The notes below the pieces were generated by a model. That model was not told the origin of the DNA, searched no databases, and saw nothing but the letters and a program-made list of their open reading frames with translations. Positions 8,305 to 15,016 of a stretch of DNA of 23,793 bases are shown in pieces (within the stretch, counting starts at the first letter, position 1; every line of letters begins with the position of its first letter). A program made the translations under genes and the position numbers. The stretch is from CAZIRF01 sp964541755 (lineage in GTDB: Bacteria > Spirochaetota > Spirochaetia > Treponematales > Breznakiellaceae). The stretch covers positions 1-23,793 of the forward strand of contig CAZIRF010000045.1 of the NCBI GenBank assembly GCA_964541755.1, written 5' to 3'.

Positions 8305-8400
8305 ATGAACAGGTGTTTGCCACTTGTTGCGCTTTGTACTGCAGTATTCTCCCTCGCCTGTGCGACGAGTCCGGCTGTATCCGAAGCCCGTCCTGCTTGA
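8305..8400 (+). CDS. 31-residue lipoprotein signal-type peptide; small gene or remnant of a larger lipoprotein
   Basis: An ATG at 8305 is preceded by AAGGAG (8292-8297) at good spacing. The peptide is MNRCLPLVALCTAVFSLACA followed by TSPAVSEARPA and TGA at 8398. It is a complete lipoprotein signal with lipidated Cys19, the same Cys position as in the lipoprotein encoded just upstream, then only 12 residues. After the TGA the same frame stays open (EAGAHATKSVRLEVKGF...) until it becomes antisense to the next gene. It could be a genuine tiny lipoprotein, like those of lysis or stress loci, or the front end of a truncated gene. Confidence 0.55.
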   Translation: MNRCLPLVALCTAVFSLACATSPAVSEARPA

Positions 8401-8451
8401 GAGGCCGGGGCACATGCTACAAAGAGCGTCCGTCTCGAGGTAAAGGGTTTT

Positions 8452-8913
8452 CTACTCCACCCAGTGGACGCGGTCGGGCGCATTTTCCTTCATGAAGATG
8501 CGTTTGTACCGCCCCGAGTGCGAGACGCCGGGGTTTTCGGGGAAGTAGGTCGCACGAAAGAACCAGACGACATCGGCCATGTCGTCTGCGTAATCCATGA
8601 TGCTGTATCTATAGTAGAGATCGTTATCGTCCAGGATCTTCGCGAGCGCCGTGTCATCGGTAAGCTCGGGGTCGATCCTGCGCCGAATCTCCGATCGAAG
8701 TCCCCCGATATTTGCATTCCCCACACAGTAAAGGCGCAGGTGTTTGCGCTCGTCCATCCAGTAGAGTTCATACACCCCACCCATCGCCGGCACACTGCGG
8801 GCGATCTCCCAGCGGTCTGCCTTGCGCAGGGCCGACCAGGTGAGGCTGTAATACACATTGCTTCCCTGTACTTGTTTGCTTACGCCACTATCCATAGGAG
8901 CGAAGGATAGCAC
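8452..8913 (-). CDS. Conserved-looking hypothetical cytoplasmic protein
   Basis: This is a 153-residue protein if it starts at the GTG at 8913, or 147 if at the ATG at 8895. Neither start has a good Shine-Dalgarno; an AAAGGG precedes the GTG. It has no signal peptide or TM segment. It is rich in Trp, Tyr and acidic residues, with segments such as GGVYELYWMDERKHLRLYCV and DNDLYYRYSIMDYADDMAD, which look like a real folded domain. I do not recognise the family. It is divergent from the sigma-factor gene and convergent with the 31-residue lipoprotein ORF. The opposite-strand ORF over the same bases is judged a shadow. Confidence 0.75.
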   Translation of the reverse strand: MLSFAPMDSGVSKQVQGSNVYYSLTWSALRKADRWEIARSVPAMGGVYELYWMDERKHLRLYCVGNANIGGLRSEIRRRIDPELTDDTALAKILDDNDLYYRYSIMDYADDMADVVWFFRATYFPENPGVSHSGRYKRIFMKENAPDRVHWVE

Positions 8914-8973
8914 ACTTTATGCCCTTTGACCGCCGCCGGGAGTATATTTTTTATCATGTCGGGGCGGGGAAAC

Positions 8974-8991
8974 TGTATACAAGAGTATACA
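8974..8991. promoter_or_regulatory. Perfect inverted repeat, candidate enhancer or operator for the sigma-54 promoter
   Basis: TGTATACaagaGTATACA is a 7-bp perfect inverted repeat with a 4-nt spacer. Its centre lies about 100 bp upstream of the -24 element at 9083, where sigma-54 activators usually bind. It also lies within the predicted leader of the divergent gene at 8913, so it could affect both genes. Confidence 0.5.
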
Positions 8992-9019
8992 CTTGAGGGA
9001 TTCGTTGGGCGGAGAAAAC

Positions 9020-9029
9020 TATCAGTATA
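9020..9029 (-). promoter_or_regulatory. TATACTGATA motif, candidate -10 region of the gene starting at 8913
   Basis: Read on the minus strand, this is the same 10-mer found before the MCP-like gene and before the outer-membrane protein gene. It would start a transcript near 9017, giving a leader of about 100 nt that contains the inverted repeat at 8974-8991. No clear -35 is visible. Confidence 0.4.
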
Positions 9030-9082
9030 AATAAATCTTTGTATTGTAATGAATAAAAAATAATTTATTCTGATGGGAAAGT

Positions 9083-9099
9083 TGGCACGTTTATTGCTT
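9083..9099 (+). promoter_or_regulatory. Sigma-54 (RpoN) promoter of the sigma-factor gene
   Basis: TGGCACgtttaTTGCTT matches the -24/-12 consensus TGGCAC-N5-TTGCW exactly. The invariant GG (9084-9085) and GC (9096-9097) are 10 nt apart. Transcription should start near 9108-9110, leaving a leader of about 37 nt. Just upstream, GAATAAA and TTTATTC (9051-9070) form an AT-rich inverted repeat that could bend the DNA. Confidence 0.88.
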
Positions 9100-9111
9100 T
9101 ATAAGTAGTGT

Positions 9112-9132
9112 GAATGGCCCTCGAGGCCATTC
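9112..9132 (+). promoter_or_regulatory. Leader hairpin between the sigma-54 start site and the ribosome binding site
   Basis: GAATGGCC (9112-9119) pairs with GGCCATTC (9125-9132) around a 5-nt loop. The stem would form at the very 5' end of the mRNA and ends 1 nt before AAGGAG (9134-9139). It could stabilise the transcript or affect initiation. Confidence 0.6.
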
Positions 9133-9145
9133 GAAGGAGACGATC

Positions 9146-9988
9146 ATGACTAGGAAAGCGGGAAACAGCGAACACGAGGATATACTCAAGACATACTTTT
9201 CCCAGATCAAGACCGCGCGCCTTCTGAGCTTTGAAGAAGAACTCGAACTTTCCAAGCGCATACAGGCCGGCGACGAGAGCGCCCGCAAGCGCCTTATCGA
9301 GGCCAACCTTCGCCTCGTCGTGAAGATTGCCAAGGGATACATGGCCCCCGATGTCCAGCTGATGGACCTTATCCAGGAGGGCAATCTTGGCCTGATTACG
9401 GCTGCGCAAAAATATGACTTCAAAAAGAACGTGCGCTTCTCGACCTACGCCAACTGGTGGATCAAACAGGCCATTTCCCGCGCTCTGGCGAACAAGAGGC
9501 GGGCCATCCGTCTGCCGCACCGCAAGGAAGAGGCTATCAAAAAGATTCAACGCGCCTGGACAGTTCTCAACCAGCTTACCATGCGCCGCCCCACCCTCGA
9601 GGAGCTTGCGGCCGAGGTCAAGATGCCGATCGACGAGGTGGATGCCCTGCTCAATCACGCATCGGGGATTGTCTCCCTCGATGCCGAGACCAGCGAGGAT
9701 TCGGTCTCTCTGCTGGATCTCTGCGAGGATTATACCTACAGCCCCGACCGCGAGGTCATGAAGACCATGGTTCGCGAGGATACCCTCAAGCTCCTTTCGC
9801 GCCTCATGGATCGCGAGAAGAAAATACTCATGTACCGCTTCCAGTTTCTCAATGACGAGACCTGGACCCTCAAGCGCATCGGCGACGAGATGGGGATATC
9901 CCCCGAGACCGTCCGCCAGATCGAGATGCGGGCCCTGCGCAAGCTGCGCGACAAGGCCGAGCCCCTGCGCAACTATATGGCCGTTTGA
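9146..9988 (+). CDS. Sigma-70-family RNA polymerase sigma factor, group 2 (RpoS/RpoD-like)
   Basis: The start at 9146 is set by AAGGAG at 9134-9139; an upstream in-frame ATG at 9110 lies at or before the predicted transcript start. The 280-residue product lacks region 1.1. Region 1.2/2 spans about residues 8-115, with core-binding and -10-recognition helices (LIEANLRLVVKIAKGY, DLIQEGNLGLITAAQKYD, FSTYANWWIKQAISRAL). Region 3 lies at about 120-160 (RRPTLEELAAEVKMPIDEVD), and region 4 with its helix-turn-helix at about 210-275 (RIGDEMGISPETVRQIEMRA). It directs RNA polymerase to a regulon that this window does not reveal. Control from a sigma-54 promoter resembles the RpoN-RpoS cascade of Borrelia, so rpoS is the likely equivalent, but the sequence alone does not separate RpoS from other group 2 factors. 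Confidence 0.95.
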   Translation: MTRKAGNSEHEDILKTYFSQIKTARLLSFEEELELSKRIQAGDESARKRLIEANLRLVVKIAKGYMAPDVQLMDLIQEGNLGLITAAQKYDFKKNVRFSTYANWWIKQAISRALANKRRAIRLPHRKEEAIKKIQRAWTVLNQLTMRRPTLEELAAEVKMPIDEVDALLNHASGIVSLDAETSEDSVSLLDLCEDYTYSPDREVMKTMVREDTLKLLSRLMDREKKILMYRFQFLNDETWTLKRIGDEMGISPETVRQIEMRALRKLRDKAEPLRNYMAV

Positions 9989-9998
9989 GGCTGATTAT

Positions 9999-10026
9999 GG
10001 CGGGTCTTTCGGGGCCCGCCTTTTTT
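9999..10026 (+). terminator. Intrinsic terminator of the sigma-factor gene
   Basis: GGCGGG (9999-10004) pairs with CCCGCC (10015-10020), followed by six T residues, 11 nt after the stop codon. Confidence 0.9.
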
Positions 10027-10072
10027 ATGCTGCGTTGACGTCCCGGCACGGGACGGGTATTCTTCTGTATCC

Positions 10073-11536
10073 GTGAAAGAGACTGAAAGCGGCAAGAAGA
10101 AGGGCCCTGCGCCCGCCGCATCCGCCAAAAAGAAGACATCCTCTGCATCCGGCGCCGGGAAACCCCCGGCGCAGAAGAAGGCGGCGCCAAAGTCGGCGGC
10201 GCCAAAGTCGGCGGCGCCGAAAACCCCTGGTGCCAAATCGGCAAGCCCGAAGGGTTCGCGTACTGCGGCCCCGGCCCAGAAAAGGGCGGCGCCAAAGTCG
10301 GCGGCCCCCAAAGCGGCGGCGCCAAAGTCGGCGGCGCCAAAGTCGGCGGCTGCAACGAAATCGGGTGGGGCGGGGTCCCGGCAGCCCCGCAAGACCCCCT
10401 CGAAGCCCCGCCGCGGTGCGGCAGAGGGCCTGCGCGCAGCCCTTATATCTGCAGTGGCGGTTTTGGCCTCGTTGGTTATCGCGCTCTTGTTCCTGGGTGA
10501 GCGCGCCCAACGGCGTCCGGCAGAGCGGCCTTCCCCCACAATTCGTGTCGTCGAAAGGGATGTGCCACCCGCGCCAGAGTCCCGGCCGCAGCCCGGGGAG
10601 CCGGTGCCGCAGCGCCCCTCTGTTCCCGCTGCCGTGCAGCCTGCCGCTTCCCCATCAGTAGAAAATTCCCCTTCCGGGAGCGCTTCCCCCGAAGTACCGG
10701 GTAGCCCTTCGGGCGACACAAGCCCTGCTGCCAGGGGCGACCCGCCTCCCGCCATTGCCCCGGAAGCCCCCACAGCGGTCCCCGAGCTTCCCGCGCGCCC
10801 GGAACCCAAGATAGTCCGGCCGGCTCTCGTCGAACGTCCTGCGCCTTCAAAGGGCAGCCTCGTTATCGTTATTGACGACGCCGGCAACAATCTCAAGGAA
10901 CTCGAGGGCTTTTTGAACTTTCCCGGCCAGCTGACCCTTGCGGTTTTGCCGGCTTTGCCGTATTCTCGGGAGGCTGCCCGCCGCATACGCTCAAGCGGGA
11001 AGGACGTGATACTGCATCAGCCCATGGAGGCTCTTGGGGGGCAAAATCCCGGGCCCGGGGCTATCTATAGCGATATGGACGAAGCAGAGATTCGCGCAGT
11101 CTTGCGACAGAATCTCGACGAGGTGGGCCCGGTCGCGGGTATGAACAACCACCAGGGTTCCAAAATCACCATGGATGAGCGTATCATGAATATCGTGCTT
11201 GCCTTCTGTGAAGAGGAGGGTCTGTACTTCCTGGATTCGCGGACGACAGCCGATACGGTTGTGCCGCGCTTGGCTCAAAACAGGGGAATGAGAATATTGG
11301 AACGCGACGTTTTTCTGGACAATGATCAAGATCGCGAACAGATACTGCGCGCCCTGCGCGGGGGCATCCGCAAGGCCGAATCGACCGGGGCCGCGGTGAT
11401 GATCGGTCACACCTGGTCGCTCGAGCTGGCCGATACCCTGCATCAGCTGTATCCGGAGCTCATCGAAGAAGGCTGGTCGCTTTCGAGCATATCCCGCTTC
11501 ATGATCGAGGGCCTTCTCGAACGGGACCTCCGGTAA
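10073..11536 (+). CDS. Membrane-anchored divergent polysaccharide deacetylase with a histone-H1-like N-terminal tail
   Basis: This is 487 residues from the GTG at 10073, with no strong Shine-Dalgarno. Residues 1-118 are very rich in Lys, Ala, Pro and Ser, with repeats of SAAPK type. One TM helix follows (about 121-142, LISAVAVLASLVIALLFLG). Residues 143-260 are a Pro-rich linker. The C-terminal domain (about 261-477) matches the divergent polysaccharide deacetylase family (YibQ-like, PF04748): VIVIDDAGNN, VILHQPMEA, GMNNHQGSKIT, YFLDSRTT and VMIGHTW. With the tail inside and the enzyme outside, it would act on envelope polysaccharide or peptidoglycan. The positive-inside rule fits this topology. 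The basic tail is not a normal part of the family and could bind nucleic acid or acidic lipids. The stop is 16 nt before tsaD, which suggests a two-gene operon. Confidence 0.88.
   Translation: MKETESGKKKGPAPAASAKKKTSSASGAGKPPAQKKAAPKSAAPKSAAPKTPGAKSASPKGSRTAAPAQKRAAPKSAAPKAAAPKSAAPKSAAATKSGGAGSRQPRKTPSKPRRGAAEGLRAALISAVAVLASLVIALLFLGERAQRRPAERPSPTIRVVERDVPPAPESRPQPGEPVPQRPSVPAAVQPAASPSVENSPSGSASPEVPGSPSGDTSPAARGDPPPAIAPEAPTAVPELPARPEPKIVRPALVERPAPSKGSLVIVIDDAGNNLKELEGFLNFPGQLTLAVLPALPYSREAARRIRSSGKDVILHQPMEALGGQNPGPGAIYSDMDEAEIRAVLRQNLDEVGPVAGMNNHQGSKITMDERIMNIVLAFCEEEGLYFLDSRTTADTVVPRLAQNRGMRILERDVFLDNDQDREQILRALRGGIRKAESTGAAVMIGHTWSLELADTLHQLYPELIEEGWSLSSISRFMIEGLLERDLR
10181..10345 (+). 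repeat. 15-bp tandem repeats inside the deacetylase gene
   Basis: Two clusters of the unit GCGGCGCCAAAGTCG, encoding a five-residue SAAPK-type repeat, lie at 10181-10225 (two exact copies and one variant) and 10286-10345 (three exact copies and one variant). Such runs can change length by slippage or recombination without shifting the frame. Confidence 0.9.
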
Positions 11537-11552
11537 TAACGGGGGAGGGCTG

Positions 11553-12578
11553 ATGATCGTTTTGGGCCTCGAGAGCTCCTGCGACGAGTGCGCCGCCGCC
11601 ATTGTGGAGGACGGCCGCAGGATTCGCTCCTCGATTGTGGCCACCCAGATACCCTTCCACGCGGTCTACAAGGGGGTGGTCCCCGAAATCGCGAGCCGCA
11701 TTCACGCCGAGTGGGTGGGCCGGGTGGTCGCGAACGCCATGGACGAGGCCGGTGTGGCCCCCGCCGATATTGACGGTGTCGCGGTGAGTTCCCGCCCCGG
11801 GCTCGTGGGCTCGCTTCTTGTGGGCCTCAACTTCGCGAAGGCCTTCTCCTGGGCCCGCGGCATTCCCTATATCGCCATAGACCACATGCTGGCCCACCTC
11901 TACGCCGCGCGTTTGGTGGAAGAACTCCCCTATCCCTATCTGGGCCTCTTGGTCTCCGGCGGGCATAGCGTTATCTGTCGTGTCGACGACTTTGATCGCG
12001 TCGAGGTTCTGGGGGCCAGTATCGACGACGCGGTGGGCGAGGCCTTCGACAAGGTCGCCAAGCACTACGAGTTCGGCTATCCCGGCGGTCTGGTCATCGA
12101 TCGCCTTGCCGAAGAGGGCAATCCCGATACCTTCCGCTTTCCCCTGCCCAATCTCTACAAGGGCGATCACCGCTACGACGTCTCGTATTCGGGGCTCAAG
12201 AATGCCGTCATCAACCACCTGGAAAAATACCGGGCAGGGGAGGGGGACGCGAGTCCGCAGAACATTGCCGCCTCGTTTCGGCGTACCGCCATCGATATTC
12301 TGCTGCGGGCTGTCTTTCGCGCCGTTGAGGATACCGGTATAAAGACCCTCGTCGCCGGCGGCGGCGTGGCGGCCAACAGCCTTTTGCGGCGGGAGATCGC
12401 CGCCCGCAAGGACCTGCGGGTGGTCTTTCCACCGCTGGACCTGTGCGGCGACAACGGCGCGATGGTGGGGGCGCTGGGCTACGAGTACCTCAAGCGGGGT
12501 GATTCATCACCGCTTGAGGAGCCGGTGAGCGCGAGGGTGGCGCAGTTCAGGCGCCAGAGGGCCCCGGGTTCGCAGTAA
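11553..12578 (+). CDS. tsaD: tRNA N6-adenosine threonylcarbamoyltransferase TsaD
   Basis: TsaD moves the threonylcarbamoyl group onto A37 of ANN-decoding tRNAs to give t6A, working with TsaB and TsaE in the cytoplasm. The 341-residue length is normal. Diagnostic features are the N-terminal ASKHA segment GLESSCDECAAAIV, GVVPEIASRIH, the metal ligands H111 and H115 in HMLAHLYA, the loop LLVSGGHS, IDDAVGEAFDKVAK, and the last ligand D300 in LCGDNGAM. The ATG at 11553 is preceded by GGGGGAGGG and lies 16 nt after the deacetylase stop. TsaB and TsaE genes are not in the window. The downstream gene is convergent, with no obvious terminator between. Confidence 0.97.
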   Translation: MIVLGLESSCDECAAAIVEDGRRIRSSIVATQIPFHAVYKGVVPEIASRIHAEWVGRVVANAMDEAGVAPADIDGVAVSSRPGLVGSLLVGLNFAKAFSWARGIPYIAIDHMLAHLYAARLVEELPYPYLGLLVSGGHSVICRVDDFDRVEVLGASIDDAVGEAFDKVAKHYEFGYPGGLVIDRLAEEGNPDTFRFPLPNLYKGDHRYDVSYSGLKNAVINHLEKYRAGEGDASPQNIAASFRRTAIDILLRAVFRAVEDTGIKTLVAGGGVAANSLLRREIAARKDLRVVFPPLDLCGDNGAMVGALGYEYLKRGDSSPLEEPVSARVAQFRRQRAPGSQ

Positions 12579-12601
12579 ACGGCTACAGCGCCAGTTTTTC
12601 T

Positions 12602-13564
12602 CTATTCCGCCGGCTCCGCGAGTGCGTTGAGGTCTTCGTTGTCCTCGTAGAGGACGGGGACGAGTGGGGTGGGACTCTCGAGGATACGCTCTGCAATGCG
12701 CTGTATACCCTGTGAAAAGGGGTTCTGCGGGCGCGAGAGTACCAGTGGGCGGCGCTCAATGACCGATCGCGGGACCTGTTCGTCGCGCGGCAAGAAACCG
12801 ATATAGGCCATGTCCATCCCCAGGTTGCGTGTGCTTATTTCGCGCAGGCGGGACCCGGTAGCGAGGTCCTGGTTACCCCTTCCCATATTGATAATGACCC
12901 GGGGCCAGAGGACCCCAATACGCGAAAAGGCCTCGCTCGCGCGTGCGGGATAGTCGTTGAGGAGGCGGGTTTTGAGCCCGGCAAATGATTCGTCACTCCC
13001 CTCGATTTTGTGGGAGACGAAATCGGCGATGAGGGCGCGTTCGGGGCTTTTTGCCGGGAAGGCGCGAAAGAGGGCGCGAAAGAGGCTGGTCTTGAGAAAG
13101 GAGTAGGCGTTGAGGATGGCGGTGACTTCGGGGATGGTTACGAGGAGTCCCGAGGAAGAGGCCAGAAAGAAGTCGACGGTATTCCAGGACGAGCCGGCCC
13201 CCAAATCCATAATGACGTAGTCTGCCGGGAGGGCTTCGAGGCCCCTGAGAATCTTGCGTTTGGTAAAGAATTCGAGATTTGCGGTTCCCGGCAGGAGGGC
13301 ATCGCCAGGGATGAAGAAGAGGTGGGGGATGTCCGTTTCAATGACGAGGGCCTCGACGCTCGACTCGCGCCGGTGGATAAGACTCCCCAGGCCGGCATGC
13401 CGGTTTTTGATGCCCATAAGGGTGTGCAGGTTGGCGCCCCCCAGATCGAGGTCAACGAGGACGACGGTTTTGCCGCGAGCGGCCATGGCAATGGCGATAT
13501 TTACGGCGACGAGGCTTTTCCCTACGCCCCCCTTGCCCGATGCGATTGGTAAGAGTGTGCCCAT
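12602..13564 (-). CDS. MinD/ParA-family P-loop ATPase (FlhG-like)
   Basis: The 320-residue protein has the deviant Walker A motif SGKGGVGKS near residue 9, then VVLVDLDLGGANLHTLMGI and YVIMDLGAGS, all typical of MinD/ParA/FlhG ATPases that dimerise on ATP. The DLGGANLHTLMG form is close to FlhG-like proteins, which set flagellar number or place, but no flagellar gene is near. A recognisable amphipathic MinD membrane-targeting helix is not obvious at the C-terminus (...DNEDLNALAEPAE). No Shine-Dalgarno is seen before the ATG at 13564. It lies downstream of the esterase gene on the same strand, separated by a repeat region. Confidence 0.9.
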   Translation of the reverse strand: MGTLLPIASGKGGVGKSLVAVNIAIAMAARGKTVVLVDLDLGGANLHTLMGIKNRHAGLGSLIHRRESSVEALVIETDIPHLFFIPGDALLPGTANLEFFTKRKILRGLEALPADYVIMDLGAGSSWNTVDFFLASSSGLLVTIPEVTAILNAYSFLKTSLFRALFRAFPAKSPERALIADFVSHKIEGSDESFAGLKTRLLNDYPARASEAFSRIGVLWPRVIINMGRGNQDLATGSRLREISTRNLGMDMAYIGFLPRDEQVPRSVIERRPLVLSRPQNPFSQGIQRIAERILESPTPLVPVLYEDNEDLNALAEPAE

Positions 13565-13605
13565 ACAGACAGTATTACCGCTTCCGGGTAATCGGGCAAT
13601 AAAAA

Positions 13606-13708
13606 AGCGCGCCGGCGGCTACTGTGAGTGCCGGCGGCTACAAAAGTGCCGGCGGCTACAAAAGTGCCGGCGGCTACAAAAGTGCCGGTGCATAAAGCAG
13701 CCGCCGGT
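13606..13708. repeat. 18-bp tandem repeats with palindromic cores after the esterase gene
   Basis: Three exact copies of GTGCCGGCGGCTACAAAA occupy 13628-13681, flanked by decayed copies at about 13609-13627 and 13682-13696. AGCCGCCGG at 13699-13707 can pair with any repeat core. Read on the minus strand, the transcript of the esterase gene ends in AGCCGCCGGCGCGC and then TTTTTT (13611-13606), so the region may serve as a terminator. The unit length is a multiple of three, which opens a false plus-strand ORF. Confidence 0.85.
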
Positions 13709-13735
13709 CAAGACGGTTGCTTCGGCTCGCAGCGT

Positions 13736-14878
13736 TTACTGACTAACGGGGATGAAGCCCTTGAGCCCTTCATTCTGCTTGAAGAAGGTGACAAGTTCAT
13801 CAGCCATGGCCTGGTGATCGGCGACGCGGGGGTGGGTACCCGTCCAGCGAACAAAGTTGTAGCCGTAGACGAGTGTGTCGTCCTTGAAGGCTTCGCGAAC
13901 CCGGTCGACGGCGTCGGCAAGATTCGGGTCGTTTTTACCGTGGTGCATGCCGCCGCGCAGGATGACGATGGCCGCTTGTGGCCAGGTTTTACGCAGGGTC
14001 TTGATGTAGTCGATGTAGGTATCGACGTATTCGGCCGGGAAGGGATTGCCGTTGGCCTGGGTATAGGAGGCGTCGTTCTCTCCAAAGTTGGTGAATACGA
14101 CATCCGGGACCCACGACTCGAGGTCTGCGAGGCTTCCTCGGGCGACAGGAGCATAGCGGTTCCAGACCTGTGGGGCGAAAATGGTGTTGTTCCAGCCAGT
14201 AACCATGCCCATGCCGGATATCGCGATGTTCTGGACATCGGCGTTTACCGCCTTTGCAAAGAGGACCCCGTAGCTCTTGGCGCTGTTGTGGGTAAGGACA
14301 CTGTCCCACTGATCGGTGGCGCCGTCCTCGTTGCATGCCCCGGCGGTTATGGAATCGCCAAAGAAGATCATGCGGGACTGATACTTGTATGCGCTCTCGC
14401 GCACGGTGGCGCCATCCTTGAGAACAATACCGCGAAAGCGCATGGCTCCGGCACTTGCCTCGCTGCGTTTGAAGATGACCAATTGGTGCCAGCCGTCATC
14501 AAGGGCCCCTTCCAGACGCCAGGCGCGTTTCCCGCGGGTGAGCTCAACGCGCTGTGGTATCCCGTCGACAATGATGTCCGCAACGGCTTTGCTCGTGGCC
14601 AGTTCAAGCAGGACGGTGAGCTCGGGGCCTTCAAAGTCGACAACAACACGCGTCGCTTGCCAGTTGATGCGGGGCGCTGCGGGCTTTGTCTGGTCGACGC
14701 GGCCCTCGTAGCGAATCGCGGGGTGGTCTGCGGGGATGAGGTTTGCGGTCTCTGGCGGGATGGGGACCGGCTCGAAAGAAATGCTTTTGGCTCCATCGCT
14801 TGTTTCGCGGGCGGCGACGGGCAGTGCAACGGCGAGCATGGTGCCCAGCAGTATGCAGGCGGGAATGCTTGTGTTCAC
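13736..14878 (-). CDS. Secreted SGNH-family esterase, carbohydrate-esterase CE2-like
   Basis: The 380-residue product starts at the GTG at 14878, with GGAGG a few nt upstream. It has a cleavable Sec signal (hydrophobic core to about residue 22, cleavage near VAA-RE). Residues about 50-155 form a beta-rich domain; the rest is an SGNH hydrolase. S176 lies in FFGDSITAG (block I), N268 and D269 in FGEND (block III), and H349 in GTHPRVADH (block V). A beta-sandwich followed by an SGNH domain is the layout of CE2 acetyl-xylan and sugar-6-O-acetyl esterases. Deacetylation of a plant or bacterial polysaccharide outside the cytoplasm is the likely role. It is divergent from the outer-membrane protein gene. 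Confidence 0.87.
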   Translation of the reverse strand: MNTSIPACILLGTMLAVALPVAARETSDGAKSISFEPVPIPPETANLIPADHPAIRYEGRVDQTKPAAPRINWQATRVVVDFEGPELTVLLELATSKAVADIIVDGIPQRVELTRGKRAWRLEGALDDGWHQLVIFKRSEASAGAMRFRGIVLKDGATVRESAYKYQSRMIFFGDSITAGACNEDGATDQWDSVLTHNSAKSYGVLFAKAVNADVQNIAISGMGMVTGWNNTIFAPQVWNRYAPVARGSLADLESWVPDVVFTNFGENDASYTQANGNPFPAEYVDTYIDYIKTLRKTWPQAAIVILRGGMHHGKNDPNLADAVDRVREAFKDDTLVYGYNFVRWTGTHPRVADHQAMADELVTFFKQNEGLKGFIPVSQ

Positions 14879-14896
14879 GGTTCCTCCGGATATGGC

Positions 14897-14906
14897 TATC
14901 AGTATT
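14897..14906 (-). promoter_or_regulatory. AATACTGATA motif, candidate -10 region of the esterase gene
   Basis: On the minus strand this is one mismatch from TATACTGATA. It lies about 18 bp before the GTG at 14878, just ahead of the GGAGG. No clear -35 is seen. Confidence 0.3.
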
Positions 14907-14994
14907 CTTACCTATATATTATCACCCATTGGTCTTCTGTCTCCCGGGACTCCGTGCAGGACGCATGGACTTTCATGTCTTTTATGGAATGGGG

Positions 14995-15004
14995 TATACT
15001 GATA
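14995..15004 (+). promoter_or_regulatory. TATACTGATA motif, candidate -10 region of the outer-membrane protein gene
   Basis: TATACT (14995-15000) has a weak -35 candidate TTCATG at 14972-14977 (17-nt spacer). Transcription would begin near 15007, at the edge of the GGAGG, so the leader would be about 10 nt. Confidence 0.4.
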
Positions 15005-15016
15005 TTGGAGGTCCCC

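Noticed and set aside
8464..8910. Plus-strand ORF opposite the unknown minus-strand gene
   Set aside because: Its composition looks like a mirror of the minus-strand protein, and its start has no ribosome site. The minus frame reads as a sensible Trp/Tyr-rich protein.
13606..13708. CRISPR array
   Set aside because: The 18-bp units are directly adjacent with no unique spacers, and no cas genes are present.
13628..15016. Long plus-strand open frame upstream of the outer-membrane protein gene
   Set aside because: It begins in the 18-bp repeats and is antisense to the esterase, whose SGNH motifs, signal peptide and ribosome site are clear. The real gene in this frame starts at 15017.
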